Shown: in pieces, positions 1-15,339 of the stretch
How the letters are laid out: every line of letters starts with the position of its first letter
How positions within the stretch are numbered: the first letter of the stretch is position 1
NCBI GenBank assembly: GCA_023053685.1
Contig: JALIGW010000026.1
Span: 1,419,384-1,483,383, forward strand
DNA length: 64,000 bases
Direction: 5' to 3'
From: Diadophis punctatus similis
Taxonomy: Eukaryota; Chordata; Lepidosauria; Squamata; Dipsadidae
Notes under the pieces: generated by a model
Database searches by the model: none
What the model was told of the DNA's origin: nothing
Seen by the model: the letters and a program-made list of their open reading frames with translations, nothing else
Translations under genes and position numbers: made by a program

Positions 1-277
1 TCCAGTCCAACCCCCCTGATGAAGACAAATGGCTGGCTTCCAGTGATGGAGCACCCACAACTTCTGGAGGCAAGCCAGTCGACTGATCAATTGTTCTCAA
101 TGTTGGGAAATTTCTCCTTAATTCTAGGTTGGATCTCTCCTTGATTAGTTTCCATCCATTACTTCTTGTCCTGACTTCAGTTGCTTTGGGGTCAACCCTC
201 TCTTCTCTGTGACAGTCCCTCAAGTACTGGAAGATGCTATCGTGTCACCCCCTAGTTCTTTCTTCCTTCAACTAGAT
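1..277 (-). repeat. CR1 LINE 3' fragment
   Basis: This is the reverse complement of the CR1 C-terminal and 3' region that recurs throughout the window. The fragment resumes briefly after the miniature element at 278-412, so it was split by that insertion. It carries no intact ORF. Confidence 0.75.
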
Positions 278-412
278 CAGTGTTTCTCAACCTTGGCAGT
301 TTGAAGATGTGTGGACTTCAACTCCCAGAATTCCACAGGCAGCAACGCTGGCTGGGGAATTCTGGGAGTTGAAGTCCACACATCTTCAAACTGCCAAGGT
401 TGAGAAACACTG
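278..412. mobile_element. hAT-type miniature transposon (MITE)
   Basis: The ends are inverted repeats starting CAGTGTTTCTCAACC, and the two arms pair over about 55 bp. It is flanked by an exact 8-bp direct repeat AACTAGAT (270-277 and 413-420), the target-site duplication length of hAT transposons. There is no coding capacity. It is inserted in a CR1 fragment. Confidence 0.85.
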
Positions 413-469
413 AACTAGATATACCCAGTTCCCTCAATTGTTTATCTTGCGGTTTAGCTTCTAGACTGT

Positions 470-1395
470 CCTAAATTTACAACAATTCGTTTAGGGACCG
501 TTCAAAGTTACAACGGCACTGAAAAAAGTGACTTATCTCCGTTTTTCACACCACCATTGCAGCATCCCCATGTCACCTGATCACTTGGCAACTGACATGT
601 ACTTACGACGGTTGCAGCGTCCTGGGGTCACGTGATCCTCTTTTGTGATCTTCTGACAGGCCAAGTCAATGGAGAAACCAGATTCACTTAACAACCGTGT
701 TACTAGCTCAAAAACTGCAGTGATTCACTTAACAACAGGGGTGGGTTCTAACTTACCTCGCTACCAGTTCACTTCCTCCCACGCCATGTGGGCACGCCTC
801 ATGGGCACGTGTGCGCTTTGCGTGCGCGCGTATGCGCAGTGCCAAAAAAGCCAGAGGGGGGAAAAAGCCGAAAACAAGATGGCGACTGCATGCACAGTGC
901 CGGAAACTCGGCTTCTGCACATGCTCAGAAGAAAAAAGAATTCAAAAAAAATAAAAAAAATTCAAAAAAAAGATGGTGGCGCCCACGGACCGGCATGACC
1001 AAACTGGATCTGTGACGTCATCATGATGTCACCAGCGGGTCGTTACCGGTTTGGGCGAACCGGTCTGAACCGGGAGGAACCCATCCCTGCTTAACCACTA
1101 TGGCACGAAAGGTAGTAAAATGGGACAAAACTCACTTAACAACTATTTCGTTTAGCAACCGATATTTTGGGCTCAGTTTTGGCCACAAGTCGAGTTCTAC
1201 CTGAAGCATCTTTGTTGCTCTTCTTTGCACTCTTTCAAGAATTTCAGCATCATTTTTTATAGAGCAATGACCAAAATTGGATGCCGTATTCCAGGTGTAA
1301 AATCATGAATGACTCACTTAACGGCCTTGCTCAATGTAAATGTAAATTCTGGCCCCAATTACGGTCATAAAGTGGGGACTACCTGTAAAGATGCT
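470..1395. repeat. Mosaic of Tigger-like MITE, ACCGGT-type MITE and CR1 pieces
   Basis: The flanks (about 470-737, 1,096-1,195 and 1,300-1,390) belong to the non-autonomous family ending in GTAGTCCTCGACTTA that recurs over ten times in the window. The middle (about 738-1,095) is a second MITE family rich in ACCGGTT, with GGTGGGTT and AACCCATC ends. A reverse CR1 piece lies at about 1,196-1,295. No gene is seen. Confidence 0.55.
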
Positions 1396-1554
1396 CGTTT
1401 TTCCCCTAGTAGGACAGGAGGCAAGTCCACCTTTGAGAAATATTTGGAGATTTTTATTCTTTGCCTGGATAATTTGGAGGAGTTTCAACTACTCTGCTTC
1501 TCTGGCCAGAAATTGCCGGGGGGGCGGGGATGTTTGAAAGTCTGTGGGTGCCCA

Positions 1555-2280
1555 GTTCTGTAACAATAGCCTGTTTTGTCCTCAGTTTATGGCAGAACAG
1601 TGAGAAACGGTTCGGATATCCAAGTGGCAGCCAAAAAAGCCAATGCAACCCTAGGCTGCATTAACAGAGGATTAATCAGACAGGCAGTGAGGGGGCAGTT
1701 CTGACCCACGGATGGAATCAAGACCACGTGAAGTGTTAGTACCACTTTATAAAGCTTTAGTAAGGCCACACCTGGAATACTGCACCCAGTTTTGGTCACC
1801 ACATAGTTTTAAAAAAAGGTGTAGAGACTCTGGAAAGAGTGCAGAGAAGAGCAACAAAGATGATTAGGGGACTGAAGGGTGAAACATATCGAGAACGGTT
1901 GCAGGAACTGGGTATGTCTAGTTTAATGAAAAGAAGGACTAGGGGAGACATGATAGCAGTCTTCCAATATCTCAGGGGTTGCCCCAAAGAAGAGGGAGTC
2001 AAGCTATTCTCCAAAGCACCTGAGAGCAAAACAAGAAACAATGGATGGAAACTAATCAAGGAGAGAAGCAACTTAGAACTAAGGAGAAATTTCCTGACAG
2101 TGAGAACAATTAATCAGTGGAACAAGTTGCCTCCAGAAGTTGTGAATGTTCCAACACTGGAGGCTTTTAAGAAGAGACTGGACAGTCATTTGATCAGGAT
2201 GGTATAGTGTCCCCTGTTTGAGCAGGGGGTTGGATTAGATGACCTCCAAGGTCCCTTCCAAACCTGTTATTCCATAATTC
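1555..2280 (+). mobile_element. CR1 LINE 3' region with C-terminal ORF2 remnant
   Basis: Positions 1,839-2,207 encode 122 residues typical of the CR1 reverse-transcriptase tail ([25 protein letters not shown]). The ORF is truncated upstream and the copy is dead. The 3' end shows the usual TTGGATTAGATGACCTCCAA stretch. Confidence 0.8.
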
Positions 2281-3190
2281 TGATTTCAACTCCATCAGAA
2301 TTAACCAAGGTGAAACTGTGATTTTGAATCTCTTGTAGGACCATGTTTCTGTTTTGAAAATGCTTCGTTCCTTTGCTTTAAGGTTTTTTTTTTAAAGCCA
2401 AGTTTGCGTGATGAGAAGCCAGAGGCAATTTGAAAGTTTAAGAGCAAGGGGAGGGAAGGAAAAAAAAAAGATTGTGTTTGCTGCAAATTACAACTCGGGC
2501 AAAAACACAAGGATGGGAAATCTGAAATGCAGTGGGTGCTCCACAATTGTTGGGTTCCACCCCAGCCTAGAAGGACCCACCAGCAAGGCAAAAATAGGCA
2601 AAGAAAGAAATATACAGGTTGAGATGTACATGAGATGGAATCCCAGTTTTGAGTGGACTATGCGGGAATCTCCTTTGACAGCTTGCTTCATGGATCAAGG
2701 CAGTTTAGACTAAGATCGATCCATGGTGTTGATTGAGTGTTATGGAATCTTCACATTCAGCTAGATGACTGCAATCTTAAGGGGGCAACCTGACTTTTGG
2801 CAACTTTTAATTAAACAATGCCGGCATGCAAATCGGCTAGTGGTTTTCCCCCCATGAAACATCTGGAGAACTTGGGTTCTTCTTAACAATACAAAAGTCA
2901 ACCAAGGCCAGGGTTTGAAAACCTGCTCCCACAGCCTTGGAGAACCTTGGCCAATGACCAATAATCTCCCCTCGCCCATTGATGTCACTTGAGTCTGATC
3001 AAACTTTTCCCAGTTTGGCAACCAGAGCGATATCTTGGGTGTTCTCACCCAACCCTACCACAACGTTTCAGTGTGATGCTGTGCAAACCCACAAAAGACG
3101 CCAAACATTTGTAAGACATTAAACATTCGGATGGTTTGAGCCAGTTTTGGTTAAAGAAACGAAGAGGATTGTTTGGGAAGGTGCGGGTTG
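2281..3190. other. PRRX2 intron 1, no feature seen
   Basis: This is unique-looking intronic sequence with no recognised gene, RNA or repeat. Confidence 0.4.
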
Positions 3191-3198
3191 TAGAAGGT

Positions 3199-3486
3199 GG
3201 GATGCAGGGGTGGGATCTACTTACCTTCGCTACCGGTTCGGGCTGTCTCGCACGTCCCCATTGCTCCCGGGTTAAACTCGTCTGCGCATGCGCAGGAGGC
3301 TTTGTGCATGCACAGAGGGTTATTTTCGCTTAAATTTGGTTCTGGTGGTCAGATTTCAAGCCGGAGGACCAGTTCGGGGTGTGTGTGTCCAGCCGCCCAT
3401 CACTGCTGATTCGGTGAGCGGGAGGAAATTCCCGCTACCGGTTCTAGAGAACCGGTCCAAACCGGCAGGAACCCACCTCTGGTGGG
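3199..3486. mobile_element. ACCGGT-type MITE
   Basis: The element starts with GGGTGGGATC, carries repeated ACCGGTTC motifs and a GCGCATGCGCAG segment, and ends GAACCCACC. Related copies lie near 738, 10,095, 21,355 and 31,130. Confidence 0.6.
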
Positions 3487-3564
3487 ATGTCTCACAGATA
3501 TCCCAACCACCTGAGGTTGGAACCCAGCTCACAGCTCCTTCTCGGATTCTGTGGGTGGACACAA

Positions 3565-3895
3565 TCTAGGGTTAGGGGTGGCATGATAGCAGTCTTCCCG
3601 TACTTGAGGGGCTGACCCAGAGTAGACCCCCCAAAGCAGCTGAGAAATAAGAGAAGGGAGATCATCAAGGAGAGATCCAACCTAGAACTAAGGAGAAATT
3701 TCCTGACAGGGAGAACCATTCATCAGTGGAACGGCTTGCCACCAGAAGTTGTGGGTGCTCCATCACTGGAGGTTTTCAAGAAGAGATTGGACAACATTTC
3801 TTTGAAATGTTATAGGGTTTCCTGCTTGAGGAGGGGGTTGGACTAGAAGACCTCCGAGGTCCTTTCCAACTCTGTTATTCTTTAGGGTCTGCTAT
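3565..3895 (+). repeat. CR1 LINE 3' fragment
   Basis: It shows the same 3' landmarks as the copy at 1,555-2,280, including the TTGGACTAGAAGACCTCC tail. No ORF survives. Confidence 0.75.
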
Positions 3896-4490
3896 TCCGC
3901 ACACTCTGGGCTTGAGAGCTTTTGATCTCCACTCCTATCTTGCAGACTATCTTGTGAACTCACCCCTATCTTGCAGACAGCATCTTCCCACAGCTCCCTG
4001 CCTCTTGCTTTTGTTTCTGCACCCCTTTTTCGCCTCTGTTTCTTTCTTTCTTTCTTTTTTTAAAGGACAGCTCAGACCTGCCATCTCCCTAAAAAACCCC
4101 TTTTCCATTGCAGCCGTAGCCCTGGCTCGGCAAACTGTACGAGTCTATTAAAGTCTGCGCGCCTCTCTCGACTGAAGTCTGTGGCTTTAGCCCGGCGCCA
4201 GCCTTCCACTTCGAACCAGATGTGGAGAGGCGCCATGGTTCCCAGCCAACAAGGCCGGCCTTCTGCAGGGCCTCACACGCGAGGAGACCTGGAAGGCACA
4301 TGGAAAAGCGTGAACCGGTGCCGGGGGGGGGGGAGAAGTAGAGGGGGGGGTTTGCAAACGTCCTTCCCCAAAAGTTCTGCATGGAAAAAAATCTGGGTGG
4401 GGTTGGGTGGGGAGAACCAGCGAAGTTGGTAGAGGAGGAGAAAAAAGGAGAAGATGAAGAACAAGAGAGCATTGGTTGTTTATAAATCTG

Positions 4491-5100
<610 letters not shown>

Positions 5101-5112
5101 GTATCTCTCTAT

Positions 5113-5115
<3 letters not shown>

Positions 5116-5190
<75 letters not shown>

Positions 5191-5219
5191 CCTCCCTCCC
5201 TCCCTCCCTCCCTCCCTCC
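5116..5219. repeat. (CT)n then (CCCT)n microsatellite
   Basis: About 70 bp of perfect CT dinucleotide runs into CCCT tetranucleotides, directly after the ATCT array. Confidence 0.9.
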
Positions 5220-5224
5220 ATCCA

Positions 5225-5403
5225 TCCATGGCAGAGGCTTTCCTGAAGCCTGGGGAGAGCGAAAACAGCCGAAAAGAAGGCTGAAAATCAGCTGGCCAGC
5301 GCGCGCATGCGTGCTGAGCTGACATAGGGCAATGCCTTGCATGCCCTCAGATATGGCTCCGCATACCACCTGTGGCACGCGTGCCTTAGGTTCGCCATCA
5401 CTG
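5225..5403. mobile_element. Truncated hAT-type MITE (TTCGCCATCACTG family)
   Basis: The right end GGTTCGCCATCACTG matches the complete element at 25,960-26,389. The left end is lost in the satellite tract. Confidence 0.6.
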
Positions 5404-5404
5404 A

Positions 5405-5540
5405 TCTATGGTATCTATGATATCTATCTATGGTATCTATCTATCTATCTATCTATCTATCGATCTATCGATCTATCGATCTATCTATCAATTGATCGAT
5501 CTATCGATCGATCTATCTATCGATCAATCTATCTATGCGT
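5405..5540. repeat. ATCT/ATCG microsatellite
   Basis: ATCT units are interspersed with ATCG variants. Confidence 0.85.
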
Positions 5541-6139
5541 CTATACTGTATCTACTGTATTTATCATCTCTTTAGCATCTATCTTTATGTATTTATCTAT
5601 AATCTTATCTGTCTGTAAAATTTCTGCTCGGCTTCTCCTGCCCAGAGCTAAAGTTGTCCATGAAGGCTAAGAGAGGCCCCCACCCCTTCTGACCGTTCCC
5701 CCTTTTTCCAATCCTGCCGTCCGTCCGTCTGTTTCCTGCGAGGAGCAGCGAAGGAAAAAGGAGGGGGGGCTTTTTCTCTCCCCGCCCTGTGGCTTTCTGA
5801 CAGTCTGGATGGATCGGAAGGAAAACTGAGATGCCCTTAAACGTTTTCAGATGGAAGACTTCAGAGGCAGCGGGGTCACCTGTCTTCGGCCCTCCTCCTC
5901 CTCCTCCTCGATTGCCCTGGCGGGGTTTAAAACTCTGCCCTTTTGCATTTTTCTAACCCCCTTGGAGGAAAAAGTCAACTCTGCTTTTCAAAGGCTGGGG
6001 AAGAAGGGGGCCTGGGAGGGTAGGGGGGGAGGGGGGAATGCAGGGATTTTCATTCCCCAAAGAGCTCTGAGAGGCATAATAAATGAAGGAAGCTGTCAAT
6101 CGGGGTGGATGGAGAAGCTTTGGAAAACCATTCCTGCCC

Positions 6140-6745
6140 TCCCTATTTCATTCTTTCACTCCCTTCCTCTCTCTTTTCTATCTTTCTCTTTTTTCTCTCT
6201 TTCTCTCTTTCTGTCACTCTTTCATTCTTTCTCTCCCTTCCTCTCTTTTCTATCATTCTCTTTTCTCTCTCTCTCTCTTTCTGTCACTCTTTCATTCTTT
6301 CTCTCCCTTTCTCTCTCTTTTCTATCATTCTCTTTTTTCTCTCTCTCTCTCTCTTTCTGTCACTCATTCTTTCTCTCCCTCTCTCTTTTCTATCATTCTC
6401 TTTCTCTCTCTCTCTCTCTCTGTCACTCTTTCATTCTTTCTCTCCCTTCCTCTCTCTTTTCTATCATTCTCTTTTTTTCTTTCTCTCTCTCTTTCTGTCA
6501 TTCTTTCATTCTTTCTCTCTCTTCCTCTCTCTCTTTTCTATCCTCTTATCTCTCTTTCTTACTGTGTCACTCTTTCATTCTTTCTCTCCCTTCCTCTCTC
6601 TTTTCTATCATTCTCTTTTATCTCTCTTTCTTTCTGTCACTCTTTCATTCTTTCTCTCTCTTCCTCTCTCTCTTTTCTATCCTCTTATCTCTCTTTCTTA
6701 CTGTGTCACTCTTTTATTCTTTCTTTCTCTCTCTCTCTCTTCCTC
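6140..6745. repeat. CT-rich minisatellite
   Basis: A pyrimidine-rich unit of about 70-80 bp with landmarks CACTCTTTCATTCTTTCTC and TTTTCTATCATTCTC repeats about eight times with length variation. Long open frames here are low-complexity artefacts. Confidence 0.85.
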
Positions 6746-6759
6746 CCTAGTTTCTCTCT

Positions 6760-7677
6760 TAGTTGGTCCACTTGAGGTCCCTTCTTCCAAAATTGTTGCC
6801 ATACGATGCACTGTTCACCCAGTTAAAGGTTACACACAAACAGGGGAGTTGTAATAGCATATAGAAAGCAAAACATTGTGAGTTTCCTCCCCCCCACTTC
6901 AAATCACTCCTGATGTATCCCTCTGACCAAGTCTGTGAACATGCAAAATCCACATTAAGAACCCGACCCGGCCTTGTTTGTTTTGCTTAATTCCCGAGAC
7001 CGGAGAACAAATTGGTATCCAGGAATGACCTGTGTTAATTAATAAAATCTATTTATTTGATTTAAGAGCCCTGCATCCCCCAGGGCTTGTCTTGGCTATA
7101 ATTATTATTTCAATAGAAAAGTAGTATCGGTCTTGTTGAAAGAAGAAGGGAAGTTAGAAAGGAGGCAGGATTTATTTTTCTTCGGAAGAATTTACGACTA
7201 ATAGCCTTCAGGCTATTTCAGTCCACTCAGTTAAACTGCATTTTTTTTTTAAAAAAAAAAGGGATGGAAAAAGGAAAAAAGGAGGGGAGAATAGAGAGAT
7301 GAGACAAAAGAAGGGGCAAAAGGAAAGGAGAGAGAACAAACTTTGAACTGGGGATAGTGCCGAAATTCAAAATTACTTCCTTTGTAAATTGAATTTGACA
7401 TCCTTGTAATTCACAAGCCTGGGCTTATGTCCAATTAATTTTTACAATTATGAAATTTGAATGCGTACATCTGTATTTTCAATGGCAATCGTGCTGTTTA
7501 AGAGCACAGTAGCTTTCCCCACCCCCCGTAAACTTTCAGGCATTCAAGGTGGCCTCTGGAGTTTCTAAATTATTTCTCTTTTTTATTATTTTGTAACTCT
7601 AAAAAGGGTTGAAGCTTTAAATTGTAGGGCTTTGATATTTTTTAGTTTTGCAAAAGACTTTTATTTTCTTGAAAAGG
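6760..7677. other. PRRX2 intron 1, no feature seen
   Basis: AT-rich intronic sequence with no recognised gene or repeat family. Confidence 0.4.
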
Positions 7678-8150
7678 TTCCTTCCTTCCTTCCTTCCTTC
7701 CTTCCTTCTTTCCTTCCTTCCTTCCTTCCTTCCTTCCTTCTTTCCTTCCTTCCTTTCCTTCCTTCCTTCCTTCCTTCCTTCCTTCCTTCCTTCCTTCCTT
7801 CCTTCCTTCCTTCCCTTCCCTTCCATCCTTCCTTCCTTCCCTTCCTTCCTTCCTTCCTTCCCTCCCTTCCTTCCTTCCTTCCTTCCTTCCCTTCCTTCCT
7901 TCCCTCCCTCCCTCCCTCTGCCCTCCCCCACTCCTTCCTTCCCTCCCTCCCTTCCTCCCTCCCTTTCCTTCCTTTCCTTCCTTCCCTTCCTTCCTTCCCT
8001 TCCTTCCTTCCATCCTTCCCTTCCCTTTCCTTCAATTCCTTCCATCCTTCCTTCCTTCCTTCCTTCCTTCCTTCCTTCCTTCCTTCCTTCCTTCCTTCCT
8101 TTCCTTCCTTCCATCCATCCTTCCTTCCTTCCGTTCCTTTCCTTCTATCC
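7678..8150. repeat. (CCTT)n microsatellite
   Basis: About 470 bp of homopyrimidine CCTT units with CCCTT and CCCT variants. Open frames on both strands are shadows of the repeat. Confidence 0.9.
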
Positions 8151-8199
8151 GAAATTGAACACATGCAATAGGATCAAACCTGAATTGAGTGGTTGAAAG

Positions 8200-8690
8200 T
8201 ATAGGTAGTCATCGACTTACGACCACTGAGCCCAAATGTTCTGTTGCTGAGCAAGACAGTTGTTAAGTGAGTTTTGCCCCATCTTACAAACTTTCTACGG
8301 TTGTTAAGTGAATCAGTGCAGTTGCTCAGTTAGTCACATCGTAGTTAAGATCGTTCAAAGTTACACGGCACTGAAAAAAGTGACCATTATGACCATTTTT
8401 CACACTTACGACCATTGCAGCATTTCCCCCCATGGCCACGTGCTTGGCAACCGGTTCACATTTATGACCGTCTCAGTATTTGCGACCTTCTGACAAGCAA
8501 AGTCGATGGGAGAACCAGGTCCCCATCATAACCGTGTGACAAATTTAAGAACCGCACTTGACTCCCTTTAACAAATGCAGCGAGAAAAGTCGTAAAAATG
8601 GGGGTGTGGGAAAGCTCGCTTCACGAATGTCTCACTTAGCGACATACATTTTGGGCTCAATTGTGGTCGTATGTTGAGGACTGCCTGATG
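8200..8690. mobile_element. Tigger-like non-autonomous DNA transposon
   Basis: It shows the family landmarks GTAGTCATCGACTTACGACC near the left end and GTATGTTGAGGACTGCCTG at the right, in inverted orientation. Confidence 0.65.
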
Positions 8691-8699
8691 GTCAAAACA

Positions 8700-9530
8700 C
8701 CTGAATCAGGTGAACCTGCGCCAGTCATTAAGAGCGAGTATCAGTACGATGACCGGCCGTAAATCCCATTTTTCCAGTGATGTCGTAACTTCAAGCAGTC
8801 ACTAAATAGGTGTAAGGCGAGGAACTACCTATATAAACTCTTCCAAATGTTGGCAGGAGGGAGGCATATTTTCATATCCAGGCACGCATCTGCAGGAAAG
8901 AAAACAACTGAAAGCAAAGATTATTTTAAAGTGAGATTTTTTGTTTGATTGGTATCCTTTTGCATCGCTCTGATGCCGTTTCCGGACAAAATTCTCAAAG
9001 GTCCTTTTACGAAGGAATTCTCCCGAGCGGGCGAGATATTTTTTTTCTCTCCTTTTTGACTTTTTTCCCCCCGTCTTTTTTTTCTTTTGCCACATCATAA
9101 CTGCTCAAGCTTGACATATAGCAGAGGAATTCAGGGTAACTGGTACAAATCAGAGAGCTGTCATAAAAGTATTCCAAATTTTAAAACCATCCCAAAATAA
9201 AGGGTGTTTTTTTCTCCCCCCACCCCACCCCACCTTCCGTTAGAGACCAAATGGAAACCAGATGTTGGGGCAAAATGGCTAGATCGTGTTTCAGAGGAGA
9301 ATTTAAATGAAGGCGCAGCGGGCGGCCTTTTCTGCTGCAGATTGCCCCTTTCCAAAAAGTCCAAAATTTCGTGGGATTTGCTGGGATCCTAGAATGGGGT
9401 GTTGTCGGGAGGCCTTTAAAAATATGCGAAGCAGAGAAAGGAGGCCCAGAGGGGATTTCAAATAAAGTGGAAATGAATCTGAATATTGAGAGAGGTTTTG
9501 GCAGGAGTGTAGGGTGCTCTGCTGGTTAGG
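8700..9530. other. PRRX2 intron 1, no feature seen
   Basis: No gene or recognised repeat beyond short homopolymer runs. Confidence 0.4.
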
Positions 9531-9534
9531 ACAT

Positions 9535-10085
9535 AGAATTATAGAGTTGGAAGGGACCTTGGAGGTCTTCTAGTCCAAACCCCTGTTCGTTCAGGAGACC
9601 CTATACCCAGGGGTGACATCCAGCAGGTTCTGGAGAACCTGTAGCGGAAATTTTGAGTAGTTTGGAGAACCGGCAAATGCCACCTCTGCCTGGCCCCAGA
9701 GTGGGGAGGGAATGGGGATTTTGCAGTATCCTTCCCCTGCCACGCTCACCAAGCCACGCCCACCAAGCCACACCACGTCCACCAAGCCACGCCCACAGAA
9801 CCGGTAGAGAAAAAAATTGAATTTCACCCCTGCCTATACCATTCTGTCCAGTTTCTTCTTGAAAGCCACCAATGATGGAGCACCCAAAACTTCTGGAGAC
9901 AAGCCGTTCCACTGGTTAATTGTTCTCACCCTCAGGAAATTTCTCCTTAGTTCTAGTTTGCTTCTCTCCTTGATTAGTTTCCACCCATTGTTTCTCATCT
10001 TGCCTTTTGGTGCTTTGGGAAAAAGACCCCCCCCCCTCTTTGTAGGAGCCCCTCAAATATTAGAAAACTGCTATCATGTCTCCCC
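9535..10085 (-). repeat. CR1 LINE 3' fragment split by a MITE
   Basis: Reverse-orientation CR1 3' sequence at 9,535-9,607 resumes at 9,833-10,085. The element at 9,608-9,832 interrupts it. Confidence 0.75.
9608..9832. mobile_element. hAT-type MITE nested in CR1
   Basis: The termini are CAGGGGTG and CACCCCTG, flanked by an exact 8-bp duplication CCTATACC (9,600-9,607 and 9,833-9,840). Related copies lie at 11,953 and 36,800. Confidence 0.85.
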
Positions 10086-10094
10086 TGGTGTAAA

Positions 10095-10402
10095 CCAGGT
10101 GTGGGTTCCACTTACCTTCCCTACCGGTTCGCATCGTGACGGAAGTGCGCGTTTTGTGCGCACGCGCTCGCCTCACTCACACACGCGCCCCCATCACGTC
10201 GCACAAAAGACCTGGAAATGACCCTCTGTGCATGTGCAGAACCTTTGCGCATGTGCAGAGGGTTTTTTTGGCAAGCCGCGGCAACCGGAGGACCGGTTCG
10301 GGAGCATGGACCGCCGGTCTTTGCTGCCGATTTGGCGAGCAGCGGTAAATTTCCGCTACCGGTTCTAAAGAACCGGTCCGAACTGGCAGCAACCTACCAC
10401 TG
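10095..10402. mobile_element. ACCGGT-type MITE
   Basis: It has a GTGGGTTCCACTTACC start, ACCGGTTC internal motifs and a CAACCTACCACTGGTG end, just upstream of PRRX2 exon 2. Confidence 0.6.
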
Positions 10403-10436
10403 GTGTAAACCTTTTGTCCTTACTACTTAATTTTAA

Positions 10437-12929
<2,493 letters not shown>

Positions 12930-14080
12930 CGTGCCCGTCCTTCCTCGGTTGTCCGCAGCATCCCTGGTGATCTCCACCAATCAAGACATTGGAGATATTC
13001 ATGGTCCATCCAGGCTCAAAAGTCTTTCCCTGCCCCTTAACGTCTCCTTCTCTTGAAGGCCAAAGGAGTCAGCTTCCACCAAGTTGAGAAACTTCTCGAA
13101 GCTCCCTCGGGGATGAGGCAGACTCTTCGAGATCTTGCTGGGGGACCAGGACTTCTTCAAGGAAGAGCAAACGATGCAGAAGATGCGGCCTTCCAGAAAT
13201 GAAGACATGGATCTTGGAGAGCTTTCAGGTTGGGTTGAAAGCCTAAAGATCTAACTCTTCAAGAACCCAAATATAATCTGGTTATTTCATGGTCTTTTCA
13301 AGCCTGGTTTATCTCGCCCTTCCTTGCCTGGGTGTGGTGACCTTGGGGGCCACTGGGATTTGGCGTGGAGAAGTTTTTATTCCAAATTGACACGTCTCTC
13401 CTGTACCCGTTAGTTTGTCCGTCTCTGCGGAACGCACGCATGTCAAAGACAGGGGCCCCCGCTTGGCTTTAAATCGGAAAAACGGTGCTTGTTCCAATTT
13501 ACCCCGTGCCTCGGATTCATGGGGAAAGCAGGGATGAATGGCTATCTCAGAAGGACTTTATTCGAAACGGGGACGGCAGCTGATGGCCGGCAGCCCTTGG
13601 CTAAACCAGCAAACCGGTTTGATTGCACGGCCGCGATTCCTTTAGAACAGCAGTTTCTGCGATGTAGCCAGGTTGCAAAACGAACATTTGTGGATGCTGC
13701 TTAAATCAGAGGGCGGATTTACAACAGAGATTTTTTTATATATATATAAAAAGGGACACTGAATTTAGGTGCTGAAAGATGGGCAGCTGAGGAAGGGGCA
13801 ATGCAGAAAAAACCAGGGCTGGGGGGGGGGCTGCAATGAAATCATTCCCGTCGCAATTATCAGCTTTGCATTCTCATAATCCTCACTGTTTTATTTCTCT
13901 CCAGCTTTGCTCAGTTGGGGGGCGGGAGGGGGAAAAGTACATATTAAGGAAGATTTTGCTGGGATAATATGTTGCCCCAAATTTGGGGGGATTTTCATTC
14001 TGTTCTGTCTTTATGAGAAACACATCACATTCCAGTTAGACTGGTTCATCCGTTTCCATTCCCCAGAATTCCCATAAGGT
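12930..14080 (+). other. PRRX2 3' UTR and downstream sequence
   Basis: The sequence after the stop is relatively GC-rich to about 13,700, compatible with a 3' UTR. I see no canonical AATAAA, so the transcript end is not placed. Confidence 0.35.
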
Positions 14081-14335
14081 AGTCCTCAATTTATGGCTGA
14101 AAAAATGTGATTAGTGACTGGTTTTTCACACCGTTGTGGTGCCTCCATGTGTGACCTCCCCCCGGACAGCTTCCGACCAGCAAAGTCAACGGGGAAGCCA
14201 GATTCACTTAACAACTGCACGATTCACTGAACAACCACGGGAAGAAAGGTCATAAGATTGTGAGTGACTTGTTTAACGGCCCCATCACATGAGGACATAA
14301 GCTCCAGTCCCAATTTTGGTCGTAAGTCAAGGCCT
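14080..14335. repeat. Tigger-like MITE
   Basis: It shows GTAGTCCTCAATTTATGGC at the left and GGTCGTAAGTCAAGGCCTG at the right, a diverged copy of the family. Confidence 0.55.
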
Positions 14336-14961
14336 GTTATTTCGATCTCCCAGAATCTCCCAATGAAAGGAATATAGTCCAATTTCCCCCAATCAAAAGA
14401 ATTATGGCCCCTGAGGAGGAGATGGCCCTGTTTCAAACAGGCCCCCAAGTTTTCCTCCAGAAATTCCTTTCAGAATGGAATTTTTATTGGGAGACTCAAC
14501 CCTTGGAACAATTTCCGCCTGTTTCCTTCGCCCACCCAGTCCCTACAGAAATAAAAATCTGAAATCTCAAGTCTTATATAGTGTTTTTTTTTCATCCCAT
14601 TCCACACACCTGAAAAAACGTATGTGCATTGCTTTGGGGTGTTTTTATTTTTATTTATTTGTAGCCATCTTTTAATTATTTTTACAAATAACTCATGGTG
14701 GTGAACATATCCAACAACCCTTCTTCCTCCTATTTCCTCCACAACCACAACCACCCTGTGAGGTGGGCTGGGCTGAGCTGAGAAAGAGGGACTGGCCCCA
14801 AATTATTGAGCCGGCTTTGATGGCTAAGGCAGGACTAGAACTCACCATCCCCCACTTTCTAAGCCAGGTGCCTTGGCCACTAGACAAAACCGGTTCTTTT
14901 GTGATCGTATAGGATAATTTCTAGCAGTCCATTTATTTATTTATTTATAATTAAATTTATA

Positions 14962-14963
14962 TA

Positions 14964-15061
<98 letters not shown>

Positions 15062-15075
15062 CATACATACATACA

Positions 15076-15105
<30 letters not shown>
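14962..15105. repeat. (AT)n followed by (ACAT)n microsatellite
   Basis: About 95 bp of AT dinucleotide passes into ACAT tetranucleotide. Confidence 0.9.
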
Positions 15106-15107
<2 letters not shown>

Positions 15108-15229
15108 CATACATTTAATTTTTCTGGAATTTTTCTGGAATTTCTGGGAATTATCTAAAATGTGACTTAGCATTGCCAGTAAAAGAATAAAAATTTAAAT
15201 ATAACACAGTCTGCTGTAGATAGAAAGAG

Positions 15230-15244
15230 ACACTAGAGGGCAGT
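15230..15244 (+). promoter_or_regulatory. CTCF-like motif, plus orientation
   Basis: ACACTAGAGGGCAGT matches 14 of 15 positions of the CTCF core CCACNAGRKGGCRSY. Binding is unproven. Confidence 0.35.
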
Positions 15245-15339
15245 GTTGTATCATCAAATGCATAATGAACATTTCAGAATAATGTTTGCAGCCAGCAAAA
15301 ATCCTCCTGTGCACACAGATACGGAATCATTTTTTAACA

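Noticed and set aside
669..1015. Two overlapping frames near the left edge as PRRX2 exon 1
   Set aside because: They lie in MITE sequence and lack the PRRX N-terminal motif.
5851..6854. Overlapping frames of up to 299 residues rich in Phe, Leu and Ser
   Set aside because: They are shadows of the CT-rich minisatellite; all three frames are open because stop codons are absent from the repeat.
7617..8196. Lys/Glu/Gly-rich and Pro/Ser/Phe-rich frames on both strands
   Set aside because: Artefacts of the CCTT microsatellite.
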